A program made the translations under genes and the position numbers. Source: Ruminococcus sp. (lineage in GTDB: Bacteria > Bacillota > Clostridia > Oscillospirales > Acutalibacteraceae). Taken from it: DNA of 64,000 nucleotides. Every line of letters begins with the position of its first letter. Position 1 is the first letter of the stretch. The stretch is from assembly GCA_022779485.1 (NCBI GenBank), contig JALFTC010000014.1, positions 62,001 through 126,000 of the forward strand, given 5' to 3'. Shown here piece after piece: positions 26,166 to 35,673 of this stretch. The notes under the pieces were generated by a model. It worked only from the letters and a program-made list of their open reading frames with translations. It had not been told where the DNA came from and made no database searches.

Positions 26166-26186
26166 TAGGCAAGAGGAGATGTGATT

Positions 26187-26363
26187 ATGCTTTCTTGGTT
26201 AATTGAAAATATTGCAACAATTATTGTGGGGCTTGTTGTGCTTGCTGTACTTGTGGCACTTGTGATAAGAATGATAAAGAATAAGAAAAAAGGAAAAACC
26301 TCCTGCTCCTGTGGTTGCTCCGGGTGTCCTATGAGTGGTAAATGTCATAAAGAAGAAAAGTAA
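26187..26363 (+). CDS. FeoB-associated Cys-rich membrane protein
   Basis: A 58-residue protein with one membrane helix (IATIIVGLVVLAVLVALVIRMI), a lysine stretch and a C-terminal Cys cluster CSCGCSGCPMSGKC (five Cys). This is the small FeoB-associated family commonly found downstream of feoB; a role in iron handling is assumed but not proven. ATG 26187 has GAGGAG eight bases upstream; the GTG at 26181 is too close to that site. It lies 21 bases after feoB and ends the operon. Confidence 0.85.
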   Translation: MLSWLIENIATIIVGLVVLAVLVALVIRMIKNKKKGKTSCSCGCSGCPMSGKCHKEEK

Positions 26364-26379
26364 ATTATAGCAAAAATAC

Positions 26380-26402
26380 CGCCCCCTCGTTGTGAGGGGG
26401 CG
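26380..26402 (+). terminator. Terminator of the feo operon
   Basis: CGCCCCCTC and GAGGGGGCG form a perfect GC-rich 9-bp stem with loop GTTGT, followed by TTGGTTTT. Confidence 0.85.
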
Positions 26403-26447
26403 TTGGTTTTACTCCATAGAGTGACAGAATAACCTTTTACATTTAAC

Positions 26448-26612
26448 TAAGGAAACACTGATTAAATCATTTGCACAGATTGTACAGTCAGATTTTTTGT
26501 CGGTATGTTCAAAAAACCGCAGTAATACTGGCGTATTCCGAGGATTTTTTGGGCATACCGGCGGAAAATATGCGTACAAGATGTGTAAAGTGATTTATTC
26601 AGTGTTTCCCTA
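26448..26612 (+). repeat. Family A foldback MITE, copy 2
   Basis: A 165-bp copy of the same element as at 23583 and 54860, starting TAAGGAAACACTGATTAAAT and ending ATTCAGTGTTTCCCTA. Its internal arms pair (GTCGGTATGTTC with GGGCATACCGGC). The final CTA is, on the other strand, the TAG stop codon of the LRR protein gene. Confidence 0.88.
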
Positions 26613-27761
26613 AATCGCAACGAACTTAAAGCCGTTTTTCTTGGCGTACTTGTGGGCGGTTGAGCCTTTTTTGCCTTTGATTGTAAAGCCTTTAATTTTT
26701 TCATATCCGTCATAGCCGTCGTCGGTATAGCCAAAGGCTTTTTCTTCAATACAGGTTACAGTTTTGGGAATTGTCACAGTTTTAAGTTCCAAACAACCGA
26801 AAAACTCAAATGCTTTTATTGTTTTTACATTTGCAGGTATTGTTATCTTTTCAAGCCAACCGCAATAGGCAAATACCCCATCTTCATACACTTTTGGAAC
26901 TACTAATTTTTCAACATAGTTACAATTTGCAAATGCCCAGTTGTATATTTTAAGATTTTTATTTGCATCAATATTAATCTTCTCCACGCTTTCGCAACCT
27001 GAAAAAGCGCTTTTACCAATTTTCACAATATTTTTTGGTATATTTATAGTTTTTAACTCCTTACAATCTGTAAAAGCAAAAGTTCCAATGTTCCTTAAAT
27101 TACCTGAAAAATCAACTTTTTCAAGGCGGGTTGAAAAAGCAAATGCCGAATTGCCGATAGATGTTAGCGTCTTTGGAAATTTGACTTCTTTTAGATATTT
27201 ATTTTCGTAAAATGTTCGTGTTGCAGTGGCTTTTACACCCTTTGGAATAGTATAGCTTGAACCCTTTTTTTCCTTCGGATAAAGCATAATCTTATCCATA
27301 GATTTTGTGAACAAAACTCCGGATTTGCTTGTGAAGTATTTGTTATTCTTTGGAACTTTTATTTTATCGCAAACGATACCTTCACGCAAGGGTGTATTGC
27401 TTATATACCTAACATTATTACCGAAACGAAATTCTTTGATTTTACATTCCAAAAATGCATCTCTTCCGATTGTCACTATGGTGTTTGAAATTACTACACT
27501 GTCAAATTTGTTCAATAAGGCAATACCTCTTGGAGAAAAAGCATAGTTGCTGATTTTTGTAACCTTATTGCCGTCAATTTCCTCCGGTAATTTCAGGTCT
27601 TTGTCCTTGCCGTAATACCTTGTAATAGAAATTGTACCGTCATCAAGAAACTTGTATGAGTAGTCCCCACTACGGATTTCCTTAGCCGATGCCGTTGGAA
27701 CAATAATAATTGCAGACAGCATCATAATTATCGTTAATGTTATTGATATTAGTTTTTTCAT
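26610..27761 (-). CDS. Secreted leucine-rich repeat protein (BspA/LRR_5 type)
   Basis: A 383-residue protein with a signal peptide (MKKLISITLTIIMMLSAIIIVPTASA) and BspA-type repeats such as LKTINIPKNIVKIGKSAFSG and LEKITIPANVKTIKAFEFFG. The repeats bind host or microbial surfaces in other species; the partner here is unknown. No anchor motif is seen, so it is released or non-covalently held. The C-terminus GSTAHKYAKKNGFKFVAI is the usual cap of such repeats. The TAG stop is formed by the end of the adjacent MITE, so the original end of the gene may have been different. GGAGGG precedes the ATG. Confidence 0.88.
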   Translation of the reverse strand: MKKLISITLTIIMMLSAIIIVPTASAKEIRSGDYSYKFLDDGTISITRYYGKDKDLKLPEEIDGNKVTKISNYAFSPRGIALLNKFDSVVISNTIVTIGRDAFLECKIKEFRFGNNVRYISNTPLREGIVCDKIKVPKNNKYFTSKSGVLFTKSMDKIMLYPKEKKGSSYTIPKGVKATATRTFYENKYLKEVKFPKTLTSIGNSAFAFSTRLEKVDFSGNLRNIGTFAFTDCKELKTINIPKNIVKIGKSAFSGCESVEKINIDANKNLKIYNWAFANCNYVEKLVVPKVYEDGVFAYCGWLEKITIPANVKTIKAFEFFGCLELKTVTIPKTVTCIEEKAFGYTDDGYDGYEKIKGFTIKGKKGSTAHKYAKKNGFKFVAI

Positions 27762-27798
27762 AGTATGCCCTCCTTTCAGGCGAGAATAAATCTTATCG

Positions 27799-28872
27799 TC
27801 ACAGAGTGATTGACTTTACCTCTGACCATTGTCCGTATAAGAACTTATTACCGCTAAACCCAATGGAATAATTGTGTTCATCGATAGCTCCATATATTCT
27901 ATAAGTGGGCATATAGGTGTAATTCCTTATACGGATATAGTACCTTTTACCCTTTTCCATATTGTTTATTGTGCAAAGGTTAGTTTTTTCACCTTTTATG
28001 GTAGTTTTGACGCTAAAATCAGCAACCTCGCTATACTGAATTTCTGCATATGTGAAAGGAACATCGGAATTTATTTTAACCTGAGTATCGCTAACCTTAA
28101 CCAACTCGCTTATATGTTGCTTTGGAGGTTTTATGTTAAAAGAAAAAGCTATTGTACCGCTGTAATTTTCCTTGCCTTTAACAAAAACAAAACTTGTTCC
28201 CACCAGATAATTTTGTGAATATGTCAATGTATAATCCTTGTTTTTTTTAAGGATTGTGCCTTTGTTCTTCATAGTAACAGCAGGGGTTTTCTTTTTTCCG
28301 TCATAACTGAAATTTACATACAATTCGCCATCTCTTTTTAATTGTTTACCCACAGAATTATAAGCCTTTAAACCGTAACCGCTTAATTTATAATTATCAT
28401 CTAAACCAAAGCACAGAATATCTATATCGCCATACATCTTTTTATCGCCCACTAATTTATATACCAAGTTGTTTTTTACGGCATATTTATGGGCGTAAGA
28501 GTTTTTGTCACATATCACCGTTGCCAAAAAGCCTATTTTTTTGTAATCGCTGTGTATGGTTTTTGAAAAATTATTGTTTATTGATTTTACTGTTTTAGGT
28601 ATTCTGATTTTTCTGAAATGGTCATTGACACTCCATTTTGTGCTTATCCTTGTAACCTTGTGTCCGTCAAGCTTAGAAGGTATTTTCCAGTAATCGGAAC
28701 TATCACTTTTCCCAAAGCAAAAATCCACAACAGTTGCATTGCCGTTTTTGTCAACGGTATATACACAGTTTCCGCTTGTATATTCCTTAGCCTTTGCACT
28801 TGCTGTTGGGACAAAGCATAAAGCAGATAACAGCATTGTTGCAGTTAAAATAATAGATAACAGTTTTTTCAT
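27799..28872 (-). CDS. Secreted protein, LRR-derived N-terminus plus Ig/Fn3-like region
   Basis: A 357-residue exported protein. The signal peptide (MKKLLSIILTATMLLSALCFVPTASA) is almost the same as that of the next gene. The first 130 residues look like a shortened LRR_5 unit ending KNSYAHKYAVKNNLVYKLV, the same cap motif as its neighbour. After it come beta-rich stretches (VNFSYDGKKKTPAVTMKNKGTILKKNKDYTLTY) and a fibronectin-III-like C-terminus (RYYIRIRNYTY, YGQWSEVKSITL). Function unknown; probably surface or extracellular. It precedes the LRR gene by 37 bases in one transcript. AAGGAGG precedes the ATG. Confidence 0.8.
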   Translation of the reverse strand: MKKLLSIILTATMLLSALCFVPTASAKAKEYTSGNCVYTVDKNGNATVVDFCFGKSDSSDYWKIPSKLDGHKVTRISTKWSVNDHFRKIRIPKTVKSINNNFSKTIHSDYKKIGFLATVICDKNSYAHKYAVKNNLVYKLVGDKKMYGDIDILCFGLDDNYKLSGYGLKAYNSVGKQLKRDGELYVNFSYDGKKKTPAVTMKNKGTILKKNKDYTLTYSQNYLVGTSFVFVKGKENYSGTIAFSFNIKPPKQHISELVKVSDTQVKINSDVPFTYAEIQYSEVADFSVKTTIKGEKTNLCTINNMEKGKRYYIRIRNYTYMPTYRIYGAIDEHNYSIGFSGNKFLYGQWSEVKSITL

Positions 28873-29053
28873 AGTAAGACCTCCTTGCTGTATAACATTT
28901 ATTTCAATAATTTACTAAATTTAATTATTCCATCGGAAACGCTCCTTTTATAAAAAAGTGAAAAATTAACCCTTTCACTATATACAACAAAGAAAATTCA
29001 AAAAATGGGACAGATTTTTGAAAAAAATTTAAAAATTTTTTCTGCGTGTCTTT

Positions 29054-29884
29054 CTACCTACTCACATAGGCTATTCCGCAGGAGTTTGTTCCTATGTGAC
29101 TTCCTATTACTGCTCCGGCGTTTACAAGGCTGTGGTTGTTGATGTTGTAACCGGCTTCTATAAGTGATTCTTTCAGCACAACACCTTGGTGGTGAATGTG
29201 GGTGTACATAATGTGGAATGGGTATTTTAGGTCGGGCTTGTTGTGGTTAAGTCTGTGTATGATGTAGTTCATTCCCCTTTTCATACCAATGCTTTTGTGG
29301 GTCAAAACCACCTTGCCATTTTCCATAGTGATAACAGGCTTGATGTTGGCAACAGAGCCGATTTTCGCCTTTTGGGAGGATATTCTTCCGCCCCTTTGCA
29401 GAAAATCTATGTTGTCTATACAGGCATACAGCTTGATTTTGTGCTTTAGATTTTCAAGGCGGTTAAAAATTTCTGATGCGCATTTCCCCTCATTTCGCAT
29501 TTTTACCGCCTCCTCTACCAAAATTCTCTCTCCGGCAGAGGCACTCATACTGTCTATGATGTAACAGCTTTTGCGGTTTTTGGAAAAATATTTTACACTC
29601 TGATATGTTCCGCTTAGGTGTGAGGACAGAAAAATCCCCACAATTTGGTCGTTTGGCGGAATTTTGCTAAAGGTATCCTCAATCAGCTTTGGCGAGGGAA
29701 GGGAAGTCTTAGGGTGTGCGTCCTGCATAGTAAGAAGATTGTAAAAAATCCTCTTTGTCAAATTCACATTTTCCTTGTAGTGGACATTGCCAAAGGAAAC
29801 AGTCAGAGGTATAGACTCTATGTCCAGCAGAGATATTTCAAGGGGTTCAAAATCGGCGGCAGAATCGGTTATTATCCTTACCAT
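29054..29884 (-). CDS. DegV family fatty-acid-binding protein
   Basis: A 276-residue DegV protein: VRIITDSAADFEPLE at the start, HPKTSLPSP, IFLSSHLSGTYQS (fatty-acid carboxylate-binding serine) and the C-terminal SHIGTNSCGIAYV. In Firmicutes such proteins (FakB) present fatty acids to the kinase FakA; no fakA is in the window. I start at 29884 (MVRIIT) because GGAGGAAC lies just upstream; a longer ORF start at 29944 has none. The gene is followed by a 181-base AT-rich gap in which I see no other feature. Confidence 0.92.
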   Translation of the reverse strand: MVRIITDSAADFEPLEISLLDIESIPLTVSFGNVHYKENVNLTKRIFYNLLTMQDAHPKTSLPSPKLIEDTFSKIPPNDQIVGIFLSSHLSGTYQSVKYFSKNRKSCYIIDSMSASAGERILVEEAVKMRNEGKCASEIFNRLENLKHKIKLYACIDNIDFLQRGGRISSQKAKIGSVANIKPVITMENGKVVLTHKSIGMKRGMNYIIHRLNHNKPDLKYPFHIMYTHIHHQGVVLKESLIEAGYNINNHSLVNAGAVIGSHIGTNSCGIAYVSR

Positions 29885-29943
29885 AAAGTTCCTCCAAAAA
29901 GTGTTCTGTATATTATATTGCCCCGAAAAATCACCAATAATCA

Positions 29944-29973
29944 AAAAGCCTTGACCGTCAAGTCAAGGCTTTT
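29944..29973. terminator. Bidirectional terminator between nadE and the DegV gene
   Basis: AAAAGCCTTGAC and GTCAAGGCTTTT form a perfect 12-bp stem with a six-base loop and A/T flanks on both sides. It follows the nadE stop on the minus strand. Confidence 0.85.
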
Positions 29974-29993
29974 GAGTTACTTTATTAAAGTTT

Positions 29994-31970
29994 TTACAGC
30001 TTTTCTACCTCGTCAAGCCAAATTCTTGCACTGGAATCCGTGGGCATTCGCCAGTCACCCCTTGGAGAAAGGCATACAGAGCCAACCTTTACGCCGTCAG
30101 GCAGACAGCTCCTTTTAAACTGCTGTGTGAAAAATCTTCTGTAAAATGTTTTCAGCCACTTTTTAATTGTGTCCTTGTCAAATTCACCCTTAAAGGCGGT
30201 ACAGGCAAGGCTGAAAATCTTTTCAGGCTTAAAGCCAAAGCGGAGAACATAGTACAGGAAGAAGTCGTGTAGAATATACGGTCCAACCTTTTCCTCTGTT
30301 TTTTGTGCGATTTTTCCGTCCTTTGTAGGTGGTAAAAGCTCGGGGGAGATAGGTGTGTCAATAATATCCTCCAAAATTTCCGTACCCTCTGCAAAGATGT
30401 TGTTCTTTGCAACAGCGTCAATCATCCACTTAATAAGGGTTTTTGGGATAGAGGCATTGACACCGTACATTGACATATGGTCGGCATTGTAGGTGCACCA
30501 GCCAAGGGCAAGCTCGGATAAATCCCCTGTGCCCACAACAATTCCTCCAACCTTGTTAGCTACATCCATAAGCACCTGTGTTCTTTCCCTTGCCTGAACA
30601 TTCTCGTAGGTGATGTCGTGTACATTTTCGTCGTGACCTATGTCCTTCATATGCTGACGACAGCTGTCGGCAATAGGGATTTCCATCAGGGTTACGCCAA
30701 GGGCTTTCATCAGGCTGATTGAGTTGTTGTAGGTGCGGTCGGTTGTGCCAAAGCAGGGCATTGTAACCCCCACAACATCTGTCATTGGCTTGTTCATTCT
30801 CTTTGCAGTTTCGGCGCATACAAGGAGAGCAAGGGTTGAGTCCAGTCCTCCGCTTACCCCAACAACCATTTTTCCGCCTATAACGGAAATTCGCTTTTTC
30901 AGTCCCTCAACCTGCATTGAGAAGATTTCCATACATCTCTTTAGCTTTTTGCTGTTGTCGGCAGGTACGAAAGGAGTTTTGTATACAGGGTAGTATTCGC
31001 CGTTTGACACAGAATCCTTTATTGGTTTATCTGTTTCGTCAATGTAAAATTCTCTTTTTTCATTAACAAAATTTGTATAGATATCTTCGTTGAATTTCTT
31101 GTAATATACCAGACAGTCCTTAAAGGACTTGTTTTTTCTGCGGTCAGCCCTTATTTTGCCAAGGTCTGTGTCGCAGATTAACAGGTAGTCGTTGTCGATA
31201 GTCTTTTGGTTTTCTTTTAGAATAGTTCCGTTTTCGCTGATGATGGAGTGACCGCTGTAAATCAGGTCTTGGGTGCTTTCTCCCGCACCTGCCGAGCAGT
31301 AAACATAGGTGCAGATGTTGCTGCCGCTAAACTGCTTTACCATTGAACGGAGATATTCACCCTTGCCGATTGTTGCGTTGCTGGCGGATAGGTTCAGTAT
31401 GATTTCCGCACCTGAAAGTGAAAGCATTGCTGAGGGTGGCACAGGCGCCCACAAATCCTCGCAGATTTCCACACCGAATTTGCAGTAGTCGTTGTCAAAA
31501 ATCATATTTCCGAAGCCTATGCACTTATAGCCGGCAAAGCTCATAACTTCAAAGGGCTGATTATTCAGGTCGGTGTTTGAGCTGAACCACCTTTTTTCGT
31601 AAAACTCGTTGTAGTTTGGCAAAAAGGTCTTTGGCACAATGCCCACAATGTCGCCCCTTGTAATTACAACACCGCAGTTGTAAAGCTGACCTTTATATTC
31701 TACGGGACAGCCAACAATAAATGTTCCGTACAGCTTTTTTGATTTTTCCGTAATGACTCTTACGCCATCTTCTGCGTTTTCAAGGAGTTCCTGCTGAAAG
31801 AACAAATCCTGACAGGTGTAGCCTGTTACGGAAAGCTCGGGAAATACGGTGATGTCCACCTTTTCCCTGTCTGCCATTTTCATCATTTTTATGTGTTCTT
31901 CAACATTCTTTTTGGTGTCTGCAACGGTTGTGTTAATCACAGCCGAGGCTACCCTTACAAAATCGTTCAT
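29994..31970 (-). CDS. nadE: Glutamine-dependent NAD+ synthetase
   Basis: A 658-residue two-domain NadE. The N-terminal nitrilase-type glutaminase shows the Glu-Lys-Cys triad in FPELSVTGY, PKTFLPNYNEFYEKRWF and EICEDLW. The C-terminal synthetase has the ATP-PPi loop GVSGGLDSTLAL and GTGDLSELALGWCTYNADHMSMYGVNAS. It makes NAD+ from deamido-NAD with glutamine as amide donor. The length matches the glutamine-dependent form. It is a single-gene unit on the minus strand. Confidence 0.96.
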   Translation of the reverse strand: MNDFVRVASAVINTTVADTKKNVEEHIKMMKMADREKVDITVFPELSVTGYTCQDLFFQQELLENAEDGVRVITEKSKKLYGTFIVGCPVEYKGQLYNCGVVITRGDIVGIVPKTFLPNYNEFYEKRWFSSNTDLNNQPFEVMSFAGYKCIGFGNMIFDNDYCKFGVEICEDLWAPVPPSAMLSLSGAEIILNLSASNATIGKGEYLRSMVKQFSGSNICTYVYCSAGAGESTQDLIYSGHSIISENGTILKENQKTIDNDYLLICDTDLGKIRADRRKNKSFKDCLVYYKKFNEDIYTNFVNEKREFYIDETDKPIKDSVSNGEYYPVYKTPFVPADNSKKLKRCMEIFSMQVEGLKKRISVIGGKMVVGVSGGLDSTLALLVCAETAKRMNKPMTDVVGVTMPCFGTTDRTYNNSISLMKALGVTLMEIPIADSCRQHMKDIGHDENVHDITYENVQARERTQVLMDVANKVGGIVVGTGDLSELALGWCTYNADHMSMYGVNASIPKTLIKWMIDAVAKNNIFAEGTEILEDIIDTPISPELLPPTKDGKIAQKTEEKVGPYILHDFFLYYVLRFGFKPEKIFSLACTAFKGEFDKDTIKKWLKTFYRRFFTQQFKRSCLPDGVKVGSVCLSPRGDWRMPTDSSARIWLDEVEKL

Positions 31971-32026
31971 ATATACACTTCCAAGGTTTTATTTAATTAT
32001 TATAATCATACTTGTTGTTTTTATTA

Positions 32027-32049
32027 AAGGGGCAGAAAAACTGCCCCTT
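32027..32049 (-). terminator. Hairpin after the YARHG lipoprotein gene
   Basis: AAGGGGCAG and CTGCCCCTT form a 9-bp stem with a five-base loop, about 30 bases after the stop. The following T-run is interrupted, so strength is uncertain. Confidence 0.6.
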
Positions 32050-32078
32050 ATAATTACATATTTGTACTACATAAAAAC

Positions 32079-32654
32079 TTATCTGTAATTTGACAGGAAG
32101 TTTTTGTTGTAGTTTTCGTAGTCGTTAAAGCTTTTTTCTGCCTCACTTTGGCTGTTGACAGTACCCTTGTACCAGGACTGGCTTTCGTAGTAAGCCTGAA
32201 TTGAGGCTGTTTTGAAGATATAGCCGTGGTGAGCGTAGATGTCGTTGATAACGCTTTGTACTGTGTCGGCAGAAAGACCAGCTACATCACTTTCGTCAAA
32301 GTATCTCGTTGATGCTCCGCTGTAATCAATGTAACCCACAGGAGCCTCTGTTGCAGGCTCATAGTACTGAGTTGTCGGCTCATAATAAACGGTGGTAGGC
32401 TCATAATATTCTGTGGTGGTAGGAGTTTGTGTTGCCTTTTTCTTTGTGGTAGAAGGCGCAGTTGCCTTTTTGGTGGTAGAGGTTTTATCTCTGAATGAAA
32501 ATGTTACTGATTCCGAAATTGAAATGGTAGGCTCCTTAAAGGTTGCCTGTGTGGTGGATTCTGAATCTGTTTTGCTTATGAAGTCACATCCTACAAATGT
32601 AAGGAGTGTAACAAATACCAGTAGTATTGGGAATGTTGTAAATAATTTTTTCAT
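32079..32654 (-). CDS. YARHG-domain lipoprotein
   Basis: A 191-residue lipoprotein: signal MKKLFTTFPILLVFVTLLTFVGC with the lipidated Cys at 23. A Thr/Ser/Lys-rich linker follows, then three tandem YYEPTT-type repeats (about residues 84-102), then a YARHG domain (NDIYAHHGYIFKTASIQAYYESQSWY) of the type found in many clostridial surface proteins. The domain's function is unknown; the linker suggests it is held away from the membrane within the cell wall. AGGAGG precedes the ATG. It is divergent from trkA. Confidence 0.85.
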   Translation of the reverse strand: MKKLFTTFPILLVFVTLLTFVGCDFISKTDSESTTQATFKEPTISISESVTFSFRDKTSTTKKATAPSTTKKKATQTPTTTEYYEPTTVYYEPTTQYYEPATEAPVGYIDYSGASTRYFDESDVAGLSADTVQSVINDIYAHHGYIFKTASIQAYYESQSWYKGTVNSQSEAEKSFNDYENYNKNFLSNYR

Positions 32655-32852
32655 AGTGACCTCCTATATAATTAATGGGTAATTAGCGTTATGACAAATT
32701 TCTACACCTTTACTTTACCAAATAACAATTATTTAGTCAATATTTTAAGATAATTATTCCAAAAATGTAATTAACACTTGTAATTTATACCCCAAATGTA
32801 TTAAAATCATATCAGTTATATTTTACTCAAGGATATACGGGAGGAAACAAAT

Positions 32853-34208
32853 ATGCATGTGGTTGTTATCGGTGCCGGTAAGATAGGAAAGTTCCTTATC
32901 AGCAGTCTTAGAGAAGAAGGCCATGATGTTGTTGTAGTTGATATAGACGAGCAAAGAGTTGACAGAATTGTTGAAGAGCAGGATGTTAACGGAATTTGTG
33001 GCAACGGAACTCATTATGATGTGCTAAGGGAGGCGAACATTCAAAACGCCTACCTTGTTATATCCACCACACTTTCTGACGAGATAAACATACTCTCTTG
33101 TCTTATAGCCAGAAAAATGGGTGCAAGACACGCTATTGCAAGGGTGCGTGGACCTGAATATGTCAATCAAATTGACTTTATGAAGAACGAACTGCGAATA
33201 TCAATGATGGTTAATCCCGATATGAGCGTTGCAAATGAAATATCCCGTATTTTGAAATTCCCTGCCGCCACAAATTACGAAACCTTTGCAAACGGCAGAA
33301 TTGATATGATTGAGGTTAAGGTCAAGGGGGATAACGACATAATTGACAAGCCTATATATGAAATTTCCCGTATGTACGGCAATCAGTTTTTGATTTGCGC
33401 TGTCTGCCGAAATGAAGATGTATTTATTCCAAACGGTAATTTTGTTATCCGTGAAAAGGACAGCATCTACATCTGCGGTTCACACAAGACCATTGAAAAT
33501 ATCCTAAAGGGAATGAAAATTCTCAAGCACAGGATAAAAAATGTTATGATAATAGGCGGTTCACGAATTGCCCACTACCTTACAATGATACTTATGAAAA
33601 TGGGTATGAATGTGACTGTAATTGAGAAGAATAGGGAAAGGTGCAAGTTCCTTGCAGACCATTTGCCTGACGCAAGAATTGTCCTTGGCAATTCCGCCGA
33701 CCACAAGCTTTTGATAGAAGAGGGCATTGCAAACAGTGACGCTGTGGTAAATGTTACCGACAGTGACGAGGGTAACTTCCTTGTGGCTATGTATGCCCAA
33801 AGCTTTAATGTAAAAAAGCTGGTTACAAAGATAAACGAGCCGGAGTTTTATCAGCTTTACAACAAAATTATGGGTGAAAGTGCCATATCTATGAGCCAAA
33901 TAACCTCTTCAATAATTGTAAAATATATGAGAGCCAAGCTTAATGCAGAGGGAGAGGAAATCAAAAATCTGTATAAGCTGATGGATGGCAGAATTGAGGC
34001 AATAGAATTTGTTGCACAGGGCAATAAGGACTATATTGGAGTTCCAATAAAGGAGCTTAAATTTAAAAAGGATATACTTGTAGCCGCAATCAGCAGAAAA
34101 AAGATGATTATTTTCCCCACAGGTGATGATACAATACAGGAAAATGACTCTGTAATTGTTGTTACAAAGGGCAAGGCTATTCGTTCATTAGAGGATATAT
34201 TTGTATGA
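32853..34208 (+). CDS. trkA: Trk potassium uptake regulatory subunit TrkA
   Basis: A 451-residue cytoplasmic gating protein with two RCK units. Each has a NAD-binding Rossmann fold, VVIGAGKIGKFLISSL at the N-terminus and MIIGGSRIAHYLTMIL near residue 230, followed by an RCK-C subdomain. It controls K+ flux through TrkH, whose gene overlaps its stop by four bases (ATGA). GGGAGGAAAC precedes the ATG. No c-di-AMP riboswitch was recognised in the leader. Confidence 0.95.
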   Translation: MHVVVIGAGKIGKFLISSLREEGHDVVVVDIDEQRVDRIVEEQDVNGICGNGTHYDVLREANIQNAYLVISTTLSDEINILSCLIARKMGARHAIARVRGPEYVNQIDFMKNELRISMMVNPDMSVANEISRILKFPAATNYETFANGRIDMIEVKVKGDNDIIDKPIYEISRMYGNQFLICAVCRNEDVFIPNGNFVIREKDSIYICGSHKTIENILKGMKILKHRIKNVMIIGGSRIAHYLTMILMKMGMNVTVIEKNRERCKFLADHLPDARIVLGNSADHKLLIEEGIANSDAVVNVTDSDEGNFLVAMYAQSFNVKKLVTKINEPEFYQLYNKIMGESAISMSQITSSIIVKYMRAKLNAEGEEIKNLYKLMDGRIEAIEFVAQGNKDYIGVPIKELKFKKDILVAAISRKKMIIFPTGDDTIQENDSVIVVTKGKAIRSLEDIFV

Positions 34209-35653
34209 ACTATCGTGCAGTAATTAATATTTTAGGCAAAATTATGTTCCTTGAGGGGGCGCTTATGACTCTGCCCCTGATAGTAGCCATAATTTACGGA
34301 GAAACAAGTACATACATTTCATTTGTAATTCCTATTTGTATTCTGCTTAGTATAGGGTTGATTTTTGGACTTAAAAAACCAAAGAATAATATGCTCCTTG
34401 CAAGAGAGGGACTGGCAATCTGCGGTCTTGCGTGGATTTTTATGTCACTATTCGGGTGTTTGCCATTTGTTATTTCGGGAATGATACCAAACTATTTGGA
34501 CGCATTTTTTGAAACTGTGTCGGGATTTACCACCACAGGCTCAACCATTATGACAAAAATCGAGGGCAACCCCCTTGGACTACTGTTTTGGAGGAGTTTT
34601 ACTCACTGGATTGGCGGTATGGGTGTTCTCACATTTTTAATGGCGGTTGTACCCCAGGGTGACGGTCAGTCAATGCACCTTATGCGTGCAGAGGTGCCGG
34701 GACCAAAGGCGGGCAAGATTGTGAGCAAAATGACTGATACTGTGAGGATACTCTATGTCCTTTACTTCGTCTTAACCGTTGCGGAGATTGTTTTCCTTAT
34801 GTTTTCCGGCATTGGCTTTTACAACAGCGTTGTCACAGCCTTGGCAACAGCAGGTACAGGAGGATTTTCCGTAAAGGACGCATCTATTGCAGGTTACAAC
34901 AGTCCATATGTTGAATATGTTGTGGCGTCATTTATGATGCTGTTCGGCGTAAACTTTAACCTGTATTTCTTCCTGATTATGAGGAAGTTTGGCACTGTGT
35001 TTAAGGATGAGGAGTTCAGAACCTATATCTGCATAGTAGCGTCAAGTGTGGGGTTAATTGTAATTAATCTCCTCACCACATCTCAGGTTGCCTTTGAAAA
35101 GGCTTTCAGGGATTCCTTCTTTACCGTCACATCAATTATAAGTACCACAGGCTTTGTTACGGCGGATTTTGAACAGTGGTCAATTTTTGCCAAGATAATC
35201 CTTGTTTTGCTTATGTTTGTAGGCTCAATGGCTGGCTCAACAGGTGGCGGAATTAAGGTCAGCCGAATAATCATTTATTTTAAGCAGATGATTAACGATT
35301 TAAGGCAGATGATTCGTCCCCGTCAGGTTATGAGCGTCAGGCTGAACAAAAAAAGTGTTGACAACAGCATACTAAAGGGTATCAACACCTATCTTGTTAT
35401 CTATGTTTTTATTATAATTACAAGCGTTTTGCTTGTGAGCATTGAGGGTGAAAGTCTTGTTACAACCTTTACCTCTGTTGTTGCCTGTTTTAACAACATA
35501 GGCCCCGGTATGGAGGATGTTGGTGCGACAGCAAACTTTGCCCATATGAGTGTGCTGAGCAAAATTGTCCTTAGTTTTGATATGCTCGCCGGCAGACTTG
35601 AAATTTTCCCGATGATGATACTGTTTATACCGTCACTGTGGAAGAGGCATTGA
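34205..35653 (+). CDS. trkH: Trk potassium channel subunit TrkH
   Basis: A 482-residue membrane protein with four pore-loop repeats. Filter segments include SGFTTTGSTI, TAGTGGFSVKD, STTGFVTADF and NNIGPGMEDVG, and the gating-loop sequence MAGSTGGGIKVSR is intact. It forms the K+ channel with TrkA, encoded directly upstream. The end RLEIFPMMILFIPSLWKRH is the conserved TrkH C-terminus, so the gene is full-length. Confidence 0.95.
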   Translation: MNYRAVINILGKIMFLEGALMTLPLIVAIIYGETSTYISFVIPICILLSIGLIFGLKKPKNNMLLAREGLAICGLAWIFMSLFGCLPFVISGMIPNYLDAFFETVSGFTTTGSTIMTKIEGNPLGLLFWRSFTHWIGGMGVLTFLMAVVPQGDGQSMHLMRAEVPGPKAGKIVSKMTDTVRILYVLYFVLTVAEIVFLMFSGIGFYNSVVTALATAGTGGFSVKDASIAGYNSPYVEYVVASFMMLFGVNFNLYFFLIMRKFGTVFKDEEFRTYICIVASSVGLIVINLLTTSQVAFEKAFRDSFFTVTSIISTTGFVTADFEQWSIFAKIILVLLMFVGSMAGSTGGGIKVSRIIIYFKQMINDLRQMIRPRQVMSVRLNKKSVDNSILKGINTYLVIYVFIIITSVLLVSIEGESLVTTFTSVVACFNNIGPGMEDVGATANFAHMSVLSKIVLSFDMLAGRLEIFPMMILFIPSLWKRH

Positions 35654-35673
35654 TAAAAAATGATAAAAATAAC

